NCBI GenBank assembly: GCA_040753875.1
Contig: JBFMDV010000023.1
Location: 124,001-188,000, forward strand
Length of the DNA stretch: 64,000 nucleotides
Source: Candidatus Zixiibacteriota bacterium
GTDB taxonomy: Bacteria; Zixibacteria; MSB-5A5; GN15; FEB-12
Direction of reading: 5' to 3'
Shown: piece after piece, positions 37,091 to 45,482 of the stretch
How the letters are laid out: each line of letters starts with the position of its first letter
Numbering within the stretch: position 1 is the stretch's first letter
Notes under the pieces: model-generated
Databases searched by the model: none
What the model saw: only the letters and a program-made list of their open reading frames with translations
Told to the model about the DNA's origin: nothing
Position numbers and translations under genes: made by a program

Positions 37091-37654
37091 TCAGGTGCCG
37101 GTATAGGCGACGCTGCAAATGATATCCCCGGCGTAGTTGCCCGCACTCTGGTTGACTGATGGAGTCACCCGTCCGCCGAGATAGATTCTGGTCGCACCGC
37201 CCGCTCCGATACGGAGGGTTATGGGAAGGTTGCGGGGGTTCTGGTCAGCCCAGCCATCGGCAGGTGCGAAAGTGGCAGGCGTGACGGTGGTGGAATCGAC
37301 GTTGGCATCGGTGTTCGAGAACGCAATGTTAAGTCGGTCGGAGCCGTTAGGTAGAGCCAGATAGTCGGGCAGTGTAAGGTAGACTGAAAGCCCGGCACTG
37401 GGAACGCCGGCAATGCCGAATATTCCCGACGAGTCATCATCGTTCTTCACCATAGACTTCGCGATCCCCTGGAACACGTTGCCAAACTGGAGATTCTGAA
37501 TAGCAGTGACAGAGAGACCGGCAAGAACAGTGGCCGTGGCCAGTCCATTGGCAACATCCTGACTATGGGTCAGTTCTGCCTGAAAACCGATGGCCAGGAC
37601 AGCGACAAGCACAAGGATGCGGCTCATGGATCTGCGTTCCTGTAGAGGCTTCAC
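37091..37654 (-). CDS. DUF4402-type pilus subunit 3
   Basis: 187 residues from a GTG at 37654 with GGAGG 7 bases upstream; ATG 37627 is an alternative and fits the signal peptide (LVLVAVLAIGFQAELTHSQ) well. Domain blocks: ATVLAGLSVTAIQNLQFGNVFQG, GLSVYLTLPDYLAL, FSNTDANVDS, IYLGGRVTPSVNQSAGNYAG, VAYTGT. More divergent from subunits 1 and 2. Confidence 0.8.
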   Translation of the reverse strand: MKPLQERRSMSRILVLVAVLAIGFQAELTHSQDVANGLATATVLAGLSVTAIQNLQFGNVFQGIAKSMVKNDDDSSGIFGIAGVPSAGLSVYLTLPDYLALPNGSDRLNIAFSNTDANVDSTTVTPATFAPADGWADQNPRNLPITLRIGAGGATRIYLGGRVTPSVNQSAGNYAGDIICSVAYTGT

Positions 37655-37821
37655 GTGTCTCCCTCCTTCATTTCCGGGACCGGCTTAAGCTGTGCATCGC
37701 GAGTATCATCTACCCGGGAGAATCGACAGAAATCAGCGCACAAAGACTGAAAATGGACAATTCCAGCCGCTGTCACCAAACGTTTGAAGGTGAATTGAAC
37801 AATGAAACAAAAAGTGCAAGG

Positions 37822-38310
37822 TCAGTTGCCGGTATACTCGACTTTGACCTGTATGATGCCGGAGTAGTTGCCCGGTTTTTGACCAATATTCGGCACGATC
37901 GTCCCTCCCAGCCAGATGGTCAAACCGTTCAGCCCAAGACGATAGGTGATCGGTTGCCACGGATTCAGATCATCGTAACCGGGAGTCGATTGGTTGGGCG
38001 TGGCGCTGGAATCCATAGCGCAGTCCGTATTGCCAAAAATTACGTGCATGTTGAAGCCGCCCTGATTGATGTAGGTCGGCAAAAATAAGAACGTAATCAG
38101 TACTTCAGAACCGGCCGTACCAGACACGTGGTATTCGGCCGCCGCACCGGCGGTCGCCTTATCGATTACCTTGGGGACGCCAGGAAACAGATTCCCGAAT
38201 CGGAGAGGGGCTACCTCGGAAATGGTCTGTGCAGCAGACATCCCGCCAACAACACATATCAACATCACAGCCAGGAGGATATTCGAGTATGTCATGATTC
38301 GCGTAGACAT
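37822..38310 (-). CDS. DUF4402-like pilus subunit 4
   Basis: 162 residues. Signal peptide SNILLAVMLICVVGGMSAAQ. Shorter domain: APLRFGNLFPGVPKVIDK, AGSEVLITFLFLPTYI, FGNTDCAMDS, IWLGGTIVPNIGQKPGNYSG and VEYTGN. The same FGN, LGG and final YTG positions as its neighbours place it in the family, although the first strand differs. It could be a tip or an adaptor subunit; this is inference. Confidence 0.75.
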   Translation of the reverse strand: MSTRIMTYSNILLAVMLICVVGGMSAAQTISEVAPLRFGNLFPGVPKVIDKATAGAAAEYHVSGTAGSEVLITFLFLPTYINQGGFNMHVIFGNTDCAMDSSATPNQSTPGYDDLNPWQPITYRLGLNGLTIWLGGTIVPNIGQKPGNYSGIIQVKVEYTGN

Positions 38311-38411
38311 GTGTGCCGTTCAGGAAATGGAATTGAGCTATCCGAGTCAACAATTAACTGAATCGGATGATACTGGCGGCAGGTGCCTTCACGAAGCTTG
38401 AAAACGGCCGG

Positions 38412-38801
38412 CTAATTCTCGGTGCCGATCAGTGTCATGACTATGGTGGCGTCAGGACCGGCTGCAGATTGCAGTGCGGCAGCGAGGGAATATACAGCGG
38501 CCAGGTCACCCTCCTCCGCTCCAAGATCAGGCAACGGGGTCACCTCCCGGGGTGAATTGTTGTCGACCGACAAAGTCAAACACAGCCCTCCCGGTCGCGG
38601 CTGGAGGAGAATCATACCCGGCGGCGCGCCGGTAGCTGAAACGGTAGGTCCGCCGTTCAGAATCCCGAGCGGGCGGATAACCGATGCTGATACCTGAATG
38701 GATGACGATACCGATCTACCTTGCGCTCTGCCGTCAGAGGCGAAGACCATCACAAGGCTGAACAACAAACAGAACGAGCTAAGAGTACGCTGCCAAGACA
38801 C
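38412..38801 (-). CDS. Small exported protein in the pilus operon
   Basis: 129 residues. Signal peptide (FCLLFSLVMVFASDGRAQG) then SSSIQVSASVIRPLGI and a Pro/Gly-rich beta region (LLQPRPGGLCLTLSVDN), ending LIGTEN. It lacks the FGN and LGG blocks of the DUF4402 subunits but has a similar first strand (VSASV). It may be a degenerate subunit or an accessory protein. It lies between subunits 4 and 5 on the same strand. Confidence 0.6.
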   Translation of the reverse strand: MSWQRTLSSFCLLFSLVMVFASDGRAQGRSVSSSIQVSASVIRPLGILNGGPTVSATGAPPGMILLQPRPGGLCLTLSVDNNSPREVTPLPDLGAEEGDLAAVYSLAAALQSAAGPDATIVMTLIGTEN

Positions 38802-38909
38802 GACGGTATCCGATGTACGTTAGTAGGTACATCACGAAGATACCGCAAATTCCGTTTCTGTCAATCGGGAAACGGACCTCGAATCTGTCTCAGCGCATGT
38901 GTCAATTCA

Positions 38910-39443
38910 TCAGTTGCCGGTATACGCGACGGTCAACATGATGTCCGCGGCATAGTCCCCGCCGGTCTGTGAAACCCTGGGAAGCACAGTTCCGCCGATC
39001 CAGACCCACATTTGACCACCGGCGGCCAATCGCAAAACCGAGGGCCCATTGGGATTGAGTATGCCGCTTGGCGATGCCTGCCCGCCTCCGGAGCCATCAT
39101 CGTACGAGGCATCGGTGGCACTGAAGGTTACTCTCATGGCCGAGAGCGTGTCAGCGGTGCGAAGCGAATCCGGCAGAGAAAACGCGATAGACAACTCTGC
39201 CGATGGGGAACCGTTGATTGTCCACTCACCGGCAAAACCGACTGTCGCTTTGTCCACCGATTTATTGATGCCCGGGGTTACGGTGCCAAAAAGCAGATTA
39301 TTGGTTCCCAGCACGCTCAAGCTGGAAACCACCGTAGCCAGTGCTTGAATAGTAGCCCGTTCCTGAGCCACTGCCGCAGACGACGGGATCAGGCTAAGAC
39401 CAACTGACAGACTTAACGTCAGGAATTTCCATCGAGATCTCAC
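38910..39443 (-). CDS. DUF4402-type pilus subunit 5 (first gene of the pilus operon)
   Basis: 177 residues starting at GTG 39443, which follows GAGGTGA by 5 bases; a GTG at 39452 is also in frame. Signal peptide FLTLSLSVGLSLIPSSAAVAQ. Domain: ALATVVSSLSVLGTNNLLFGTV, AELSIAFSLPDSL, FSATDASYDD, VWIGGTVLPRVSQTGGDYAA and VAYTGN. As the first gene it may be made in the largest amount. Confidence 0.8.
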   Translation of the reverse strand: MRSRWKFLTLSLSVGLSLIPSSAAVAQERATIQALATVVSSLSVLGTNNLLFGTVTPGINKSVDKATVGFAGEWTINGSPSAELSIAFSLPDSLRTADTLSAMRVTFSATDASYDDGSGGGQASPSGILNPNGPSVLRLAAGGQMWVWIGGTVLPRVSQTGGDYAADIMLTVAYTGN

Positions 39444-39464
39444 AGTGTTCACCTCACCCAGAAG

Positions 39465-39485
39465 GTTTCAGATCTTGTCTGAAAC
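39465..39485. promoter_or_regulatory. Inverted repeat upstream of the pilus operon
   Basis: GTTTCAGA, 5-base loop, TCTGAAAC: a perfect 8-base palindrome 22 bases from the first pilus gene. ACAGTGC at 39484-39490 and GCACTGT at 39521-39527 form a second inverted pair. Could be operator or leader hairpins. Confidence 0.4.
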
Positions 39486-39746
39486 AGTGCTTGAGCAAGG
39501 CCAATGCCGCAAGTTCAGGTGCACTGTATGAGCTGAATTCGCATAGACTTGCGATTCGTCGAGCCCTATCAAACGTGAATCAAGAGCGGACCCGGCATGG
39601 TCTGCATCCCTCTATATCGTTGCAGCAGGTGGACTGGTAATCAATGCTCCGGCGTCGAGACTGACCGGAACCGTCGCTAAAGGATCGTGGGGTTTCGCCG
39701 ACACATTCAATGTGACCTGTTCAGAAATCGAACAGTCTGCAAGATT

Positions 39747-41240
39747 ATGAGAGACAAGTACTCGGGCGCTGATCACGTGGCTGCTAAGGCTCTCTTCCTC
39801 AGCATACTGATTTTGTACGGCTCGGCGGCAGCACAGAACATGGTCTGGTCTGCCAGCTACGGCGGCACTTACAATGAGGGCGGGTACGCCTGCCTGAGTC
39901 TACCTGATAGCGGTTATGTTGCGGTCGGCTCAACATTCTCGTTCGGCTCGGGAGATTATGATGTCTACCTGTTGAGGCTGGACTCGCTCGGCAATATCCT
40001 CTGGAGTCGCACCTACGGCGGACCCGCATCCGATATGGGACATGATATCCAAACGACTCCCGACGGTGGCTTCATAATTGTGGGCACTACCAGTTCCTAT
40101 GGGGCCGGTGGTGCCGATCTGTGTTTGTGGCGGACCGACTCTGCAGGTCAGCTTCAATGGACCAGGACCTTTGGCGGTGCACAAACCGACGAGGGCTGGT
40201 CGATCCGAGCAACGTATGATCGCGGCTTTGTCGTGTGCGGCAGCACCAGCTCAAGTGGTGCCGGGTATGCGGATCTGTTTGTGATCAAGGTGGATTCATT
40301 GGGCAACAGCGACTGGGCGCAAACATTTGGGGGATCCGGAGGCGAGTCCGGGTACGCCATCCGCCAGACACGAGACTCAGGGTACGTTGCGGTCGGCGCA
40401 ACCGGCTCGTTTGGCGAGGGGTACAGCAGCATATACGCGGTCCGAGTCTCCCCTATGGGTGATTCTCTTTGGGCGAAGACCTACGGTGGGGCAAGGGCCG
40501 ATGTCGGTTATTCAGTTGAGGTCACGCCCGACGGTGGCTTTGTGTTGGTCGGGGTAACAGCTTCGTATGGACTCGGGTACTATGATGCGTACCTGGTCCG
40601 AACCGATGCCGACGGCACCCAGCTCTGGGATAAAACGTACGGCGGAGCGAGAGACGACTACGGCTATTCGGTCAGCATTACCCCGGACGGTTTTCTACTC
40701 GCGGGCACCACCGAGTCATCAGGAGCGGGAGCCTCCGACGTATTCGTAGTGAAAGCCGACCCGGTCGGAACTCAAGTTTGGAGCCACACGTACGGCGGAA
40801 ACAAGGCCGACTATTGCCGCACGATTCTCAAGAATCGTCTGTCGCAATTCGTTGCGGTCGGCAGTACATACTCGTACGGTGTGGGCGGTTCAGACCTCTA
40901 CATGGTAGCTCTCATGGCTGATGGACAAACGCCGGTGGACGACTGGTCAGGCTCATTACCCGAGGGATTCGACCTGACCCAGAACTATCCCAATCCGTTC
41001 AACGCCACCACCCGGATTGAGTTCAGCGTGGGATTTCGCACCAATGTGCGGTTAACCCTTTACAATATTCTGGGTCAGGAAGTCCGGACCTGGCTTATCC
41101 CCCGTGCAACAGAAGGCAGCTCAAGTATCGATTGGGATGGTACGGATGCGACGGGGAGGCCGGTGGCGACGGGTGTCTATCTCTATCGAATCGAAGCCGG
41201 CCCATTTGTGCAATCGCGCAAGATGGTCCTGCTTAAGTGA
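39747..41240 (+). CDS. Exported repeat protein with FlgD/T9SS-like C-terminal module
   Basis: 497 residues from ATG 39747 (the frame opens at 39687 without support). Signal peptide ALFLSILILYGSAAAQ. Residues 30-390 hold about seven repeats of 50 residues of the form YGG..D.GYS....DGG.VLVG.T.SYG.G..D.YLVR.D..G...W, a probable beta-propeller. The last 80 residues are the sorting-like module with NYPNPFNATTRIEF, LYNILGQEVRTW, GVYLYRIEAG and final SRKMVLLK, typical of exported FCB proteins. Likely surface or secreted; no enzyme motif. Confidence 0.82.
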   Translation: MRDKYSGADHVAAKALFLSILILYGSAAAQNMVWSASYGGTYNEGGYACLSLPDSGYVAVGSTFSFGSGDYDVYLLRLDSLGNILWSRTYGGPASDMGHDIQTTPDGGFIIVGTTSSYGAGGADLCLWRTDSAGQLQWTRTFGGAQTDEGWSIRATYDRGFVVCGSTSSSGAGYADLFVIKVDSLGNSDWAQTFGGSGGESGYAIRQTRDSGYVAVGATGSFGEGYSSIYAVRVSPMGDSLWAKTYGGARADVGYSVEVTPDGGFVLVGVTASYGLGYYDAYLVRTDADGTQLWDKTYGGARDDYGYSVSITPDGFLLAGTTESSGAGASDVFVVKADPVGTQVWSHTYGGNKADYCRTILKNRLSQFVAVGSTYSYGVGGSDLYMVALMADGQTPVDDWSGSLPEGFDLTQNYPNPFNATTRIEFSVGFRTNVRLTLYNILGQEVRTWLIPRATEGSSSIDWDGTDATGRPVATGVYLYRIEAGPFVQSRKMVLLK

Positions 41241-41337
41241 AATTCCCGATTCATTCACTATCTGCATATTCGCCTACACTTCCGTACCTTCGATTTCAAT
41301 GGCTTGACAACCGCACTGGGATCGTTACTGTGAAGTC

Positions 41338-41856
41338 ATGGCTGTTCGCCCAATTCTACAACTTGGCAATCCACTGCTTTGGCGAGTGTCTGAGCCGGTG
41401 ACGGATATTTCGTCTCTGGATCTGCCAGCTCTCATAAACGACCTTCAAAACACGCTTGCGGATTTCCGCAGTCGCTTTGGCTTTGGCCGGGGCGTTGCAG
41501 CACCACAGATAGGAATCCTGAAACGGGTGATATATGTACGCATTCACCCCGAAGGATTCACCGGACCGCTTATCAATCCGAGAATCGTGTGGCACAGCGA
41601 GAGCACCATTGAACTCTGGGATGACTGCTTCAGTTTTCCCGGGTTGCTTGTGAAGGTGAGCCGAGCCGCCACCATACGCGTGATGTACGAAGACCCGGCA
41701 GGCACCAGTTGCTCGATCGATGCCAAGGGAGAACTCTCTGAATTGCTGCAGCACGAGATCGATCATCTCGATGGGATTCTTGCGACCGACCGCGCGCTCT
41801 CGCCGCGTTCGTTTATGATGCGGACAGAACGGGAAATCGCCCGGCCCGGCCAGTGA
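41338..41856 (+). CDS. def: Peptide deformylase
   Basis: 172 residues. All three motifs are present in family form: GRGVAAPQ (motif 1, GxGLAAxQ), DDCFSFP (motif 2, where EGCLS is usual, so the metal Cys is kept), and HEIDH (motif 3). The enzyme removes the formyl group from new proteins. The relaxed first and second motifs place it with divergent deformylases, and a second, canonical copy may exist elsewhere. It stands alone rather than beside fmt. Confidence 0.87.
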   Translation: MAVRPILQLGNPLLWRVSEPVTDISSLDLPALINDLQNTLADFRSRFGFGRGVAAPQIGILKRVIYVRIHPEGFTGPLINPRIVWHSESTIELWDDCFSFPGLLVKVSRAATIRVMYEDPAGTSCSIDAKGELSELLQHEIDHLDGILATDRALSPRSFMMRTEREIARPGQ

Positions 41857-42040
41857 TTTTTTCAGAGGGCAAAGTTGACCTGCATTCTGTAACATTCGCA
41901 CGTTCCGTTCGTATTACCTCTACAGCCTCCTCATGATGCCATGATCTCGTCCTACCGAACTGCGGAGATGACGAGGCCGCTTTGTAACGGAAATGTCCTT
42001 GATTACTGCCTGTTTCGGCTTCGTTCGGCGGCCTTTTGGC

Positions 42041-42069
42041 TTGACACAATGGTCAACAACGACGATATT
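42041..42069 (+). promoter_or_regulatory. Candidate promoter of the dockerin protein gene
   Basis: Perfect TTGACA at 42041-42046, 17-base spacer, GATATT at 42064-42069, in the 373-base noncoding stretch 41857-42229. The leader would be about 155 bases. I see nothing else there. Confidence 0.4.
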
Positions 42070-42229
42070 GGCATCGAAGGTCAGTGGCGCGGACTTTCGG
42101 ATACTGCCGAAAGGGCTGAACTTTCCGCTGATGTCTCCCGATACCTCACTTATATACGGCACATAAGGTGTGCAGATCGACGAATACAGGTTCACAGCAA
42201 CATACCCAGCATGGGACTGGAGAAGCACT

Positions 42230-44437
42230 ATGAAACAAAGGTTAATGGTGGTACTGCTGACCGGCTGCTTGATAGCGGGACTGGTAGCAGCCAGCATCGT
42301 TGAAGCCGTGGCCGGGCAACCGAAAACGGGCGACGCCTCGGCTATGAATGCCAAGGGGTTGAGGCTCGACGCGATTCCTTCACACAAAATTGAGGGAGGC
42401 CCGATCACGTTACCGGTAGGCCTTCCGCTGGAGCAGGTGCCGAAGGCAGACGCAGAAGCTGCGAAGCAACTGGCTCCCCACCAGGGTGGCGAAAACATCG
42501 CTTCAGCTACGGTGATCCCCAGCATGCCATACAGCGACACCGGCCACACGACCGGCTACCTGAACGATTACCAGGAAGACGTCTGCCGTGGGGCGGGGAT
42601 TTCTACGCAGCCGGATGTCGTGTATTCATACACGCCGTCCAGCGCCGAACTGGTGACAATCGACCTATGCGCTTCCTCGTACAATACGAATGTCTGGGTG
42701 TATCGGACGACGGCGGATACGCTGGTCGGCTGCAACCGATTCAATTCCACCCTCTGTGTCGGGCTTCGTTCGGCCATGGCTGACGTACGCATGGAGGCAG
42801 GCATCACGTATTACATCGTAGTCGATGGAGACCATATTGCACCCGGCTCGGGAGACTATTCGATGTCGTGCACGGCTGTTCCCGCGCCACCGATGGTTCC
42901 GGCGCAGACTATTCACCCGACACTCGGTGATGCCGGAAACGGCAGCCTCATGCTTGGGTACGAGGAGAAACTCCAGAATGACACCACGCTGGTGTGGGCC
43001 GGCTCCGGCGATGACGGCATGACTTTTCCGACCGCGGGCGCCTTTACCGCTACCGGATACCCCACCTATCCGGCGATCGATTTCTGGGGCCACGACTCGA
43101 TTTTCTACGGGACTGAAGTCGGCCCGACTCAGGAGAGCGGCGGCGGCAGGGTGTACCTGACCGAGATCCCCAACGCCACGAACGGTACGATCTGGTCTCA
43201 GTCGTACTGGAACTGGAACACGTACGGATGGAACACTGCTCGTGCCGCCGACGTCGCTTGCGATACGTCGGGCGAATTCAACCAGCGTCCCGGCGAGTAT
43301 GCCTTCGGCATCGTCTCCTGGGTTGCCAATACCACATACCCCACGCCAGATCTGCTCGCGGCGCCTCATATTCTTTACGAAATAGACACAACTATTGCCG
43401 GTTACGCCACGATCAGTTGGTATTCAGTGAGCGGTTGCAAGACTACCGCCGTAGATATCGACAAGGTCACCACGCTGTTATACGCGGTGTACGACCGGCT
43501 AAACGACACAACCAATTTGTGGGAACTGCTTATTAGACGCGACCTGTTCTCTAATTTCAACGACGAGACACAAAGCGGCATGGTGATGTATGAAATGGGA
43601 GTGGACACCAGCGTTACCAACCCTGCAGTAGCCGCACACGGCGGACAGATCGCAATTGTTACGGAACTTGGGACCACGGCTGCGCCGAATGACCATGATA
43701 TTATCTGCTGGCACCACACCGGAAGCTTTTACGATAGCCTCGAAACCAGTATTGTGGCTGCGACGGCGGCTGACGAGCGGTACCCGCGCATTTCACATGT
43801 GGGAGGTAATAAATTCGCCTGCACGTACATTTCCGGTAACCAGCTCTATCTTTCGACGAGTTGCGACGGCGGAGCAACCTGGAGCATGCCGGCGGTTGTC
43901 AGCGGCGCCGATATTGTCGTGCCTGAATACCATGCATCCGATATAGGCGAACAAGGACAGAAGGTGATCTGGGAATACTACTCCAACCTGCCGACCGACA
44001 GCGCCATCAGCCTGCACTTTGCCGAGACGAACATTGCATTCGACACCGACGGTGATTGCGTAGATGACCCGTCCGACAACTGCCCTGCCATGGCGAATCC
44101 CTTACAAGAGGATGGGGATGCCGACGGTGTCGGCGATCTGTGCGACAACTGCCCAGTGGACCCGAATCCAAATCAGGCCGACACCGATCAGGATGGGATC
44201 GGTGACGTTTGCGATGGCTGCTGCCTGGTGCTAACGGGCAATGTCGACGGTGACACCGGTGACCTGGTCGACATTTCCGACCTCTCGGCCATGGTGGACT
44301 ACCTGTTCTTCAGTGGCTCTATTTCAAGCTGCTTCGAGGAAAACGATGTCGATAAATCGGCGAGCGTAGACATTTCCGACTTGTCGGTCTTAGTGGATTT
44401 TCTGTTCTTCTCAGGGGCACTGCCGACCTGTCCGTGA
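42230..44437 (+). CDS. Secreted protein with TSP3-like repeats and C-terminal dockerin
   Basis: 735 residues from ATG 42230 (GGAG 7 bases upstream). Signal peptide [20 protein letters not shown]. Residues 90-220 form a jelly-roll-like domain ([28 protein letters not shown]). The middle is unrecognised and Trp/Tyr-rich. Near residue 605 two thrombospondin type 3-like calcium repeats appear ([40 protein letters not shown]), then LTGNVDGD and a dockerin pair ([30 protein letters not shown]) ending LPTCP. Probably bound to the surface through a cohesin not seen here. It ends at a strong terminator. Confidence 0.8.
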   Translation: MKQRLMVVLLTGCLIAGLVAASIVEAVAGQPKTGDASAMNAKGLRLDAIPSHKIEGGPITLPVGLPLEQVPKADAEAAKQLAPHQGGENIASATVIPSMPYSDTGHTTGYLNDYQEDVCRGAGISTQPDVVYSYTPSSAELVTIDLCASSYNTNVWVYRTTADTLVGCNRFNSTLCVGLRSAMADVRMEAGITYYIVVDGDHIAPGSGDYSMSCTAVPAPPMVPAQTIHPTLGDAGNGSLMLGYEEKLQNDTTLVWAGSGDDGMTFPTAGAFTATGYPTYPAIDFWGHDSIFYGTEVGPTQESGGGRVYLTEIPNATNGTIWSQSYWNWNTYGWNTARAADVACDTSGEFNQRPGEYAFGIVSWVANTTYPTPDLLAAPHILYEIDTTIAGYATISWYSVSGCKTTAVDIDKVTTLLYAVYDRLNDTTNLWELLIRRDLFSNFNDETQSGMVMYEMGVDTSVTNPAVAAHGGQIAIVTELGTTAAPNDHDIICWHHTGSFYDSLETSIVAATAADERYPRISHVGGNKFACTYISGNQLYLSTSCDGGATWSMPAVVSGADIVVPEYHASDIGEQGQKVIWEYYSNLPTDSAISLHFAETNIAFDTDGDCVDDPSDNCPAMANPLQEDGDADGVGDLCDNCPVDPNPNQADTDQDGIGDVCDGCCLVLTGNVDGDTGDLVDISDLSAMVDYLFFSGSISSCFEENDVDKSASVDISDLSVLVDFLFFSGALPTCP

Positions 44438-44478
44438 TGTTGACTTAGGATAAAAGGGACCGCAGATCCCTCAGATTG

Positions 44479-44518
44479 GCTGGCTGCTCCCAAACGGGGC
44501 AGCCAGCTTTTGTTTTTT
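44479..44518 (+). terminator. Rho-independent terminator after the dockerin gene
   Basis: GCTGGCTGC pairs with GCAGCCAGC (12 pairs counting TCC/GGG), followed by TTTTGTTTTTT. Confidence 0.9.
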
Positions 44519-44670
44519 GGCCCAAGGGTTTAGCGGCTTTTGGGACGGGAGGTCAGAGATCAGATGAGTGCCAACCAACGCGTACGGAGCCGGTGATGTG
44601 TCGCCCGCCCAGCCCATTTCCGGCCACGCCGAGCAGGCTTGGCCGGGGCCAAAAAAAACTCAGCAAATAC

Positions 44671-44699
44671 TTGACAGTTGAAGCAGTTTATGACATTAT
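44671..44699 (+). promoter_or_regulatory. Candidate promoter of a noncoding transcript
   Basis: Perfect TTGACA at 44671-44676, 17-base spacer, CATTAT at 44694-44699. The complement of the same -10 reads TATAAT, so a leftward promoter is also possible. Confidence 0.45.
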
Positions 44700-44705
44700 A
44701 CCGGC

Positions 44706-45092
44706 GAGGACAATTGGGACACAAAGCTCAGCCGGATAACGATCGTGGACCCGTCGGCGAAACAGGCTGCGCGAAGTTGTGTACCCGTTAGTTAAATATG
44801 GGAGGTTACGTTCGGGCGAAGACGGGAGTCGCGAAGTCGACACGAAATAGCGCAGGTGAGCAGGATTCACGTATGGGGGAATTTGCCTAGGATGCCTATC
44901 GACCCACACCCCCTGAAGCGCTGAGATCGCACGAATAAGATTGACTGAGCAGTAGACAATAGCTAAATATCCCCTCACGAGGGCGCAACCCACGTGATAT
45001 GATGAAGGGGCTGGCGGAGTGTTTACCACTCACCTCCTTACTTGTTATCCCTCCCTCCCCCCGAGTAAGGCAGGCGCCAGCCCCGCCTTTTT
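44706..45092 (+). ncRNA. Candidate structured RNA ending in a branched hairpin and T run
   Basis: About 385 bases with no believable protein. The 3' end forms a perfect 10-base stem, GGGGCTGGCG (45007-45016) with CGCCAGCCCC (45075-45084), enclosing two inner hairpins, GAGTG/CACTC (45017-45031) and CCTTACT/AGTAAGG, and is followed by GCCTTTTTAT. With the promoter at 44671 this makes a self-contained transcription unit. I looked for RNase P, tmRNA, SRP and 6S signatures and found none. It might instead be only a leader with a terminator upstream of the VKOR gene. Confidence 0.35.
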
Positions 45093-45482
45093 ATCTTCGA
45101 GATCCTGATTCCGATTTCACCCAACGTGCGTGAAATTCCAGGCGCATTGCTTTCGACGGCGAGGGAGAAATTGCTTCGCATAATTCACGATAGTCCGGAA
45201 TTTCACAAGCCGGATGCTAACCGCTACGGGCGGGTCCCCGGGTTCATATCATACGATGAGGCGCTGGGGAACTCATCTCCCCTTCCGGCATCTCATACGG
45301 TCCGGCACTAAATCTCAAACGCAGACTGTTTGGGTCCCTGCACGACCTTTTACTGGCATCTCATCGGAAGAGGCCGTATACTTAGACTGTCTAACGGGCA
45401 GCGATACAGTAAGCAGGCTGTGACACCAAAGCAACGAACAGACAGGGGACTTCGACAACCTTCTTCCGCCGGTCATCCCGGT
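45093..45482 (+). other. Noncoding stretch upstream of the VKOR-DsbA gene
   Basis: No supported gene. A frame at 45126-45311 has no ribosome site. A 9-base inverted repeat is present (TGAAATTCC 45131-45139, GGAATTTCA 45197-45205). No clear promoter seen. Confidence 0.3.

Noticed and set aside
44688-45029. Minus-strand frame of 113 residues preceded by AAGGAGG
   Set aside because: The composition is not protein-like and the ribosome-like site is part of the hairpin stem region. I treat the stretch as noncoding.
45131-45205. 9-base inverted repeat TGAAATTCC / GGAATTTCA
   Set aside because: The arms are 57 bases apart and no gene or promoter is placed to use it, so chance is likely.
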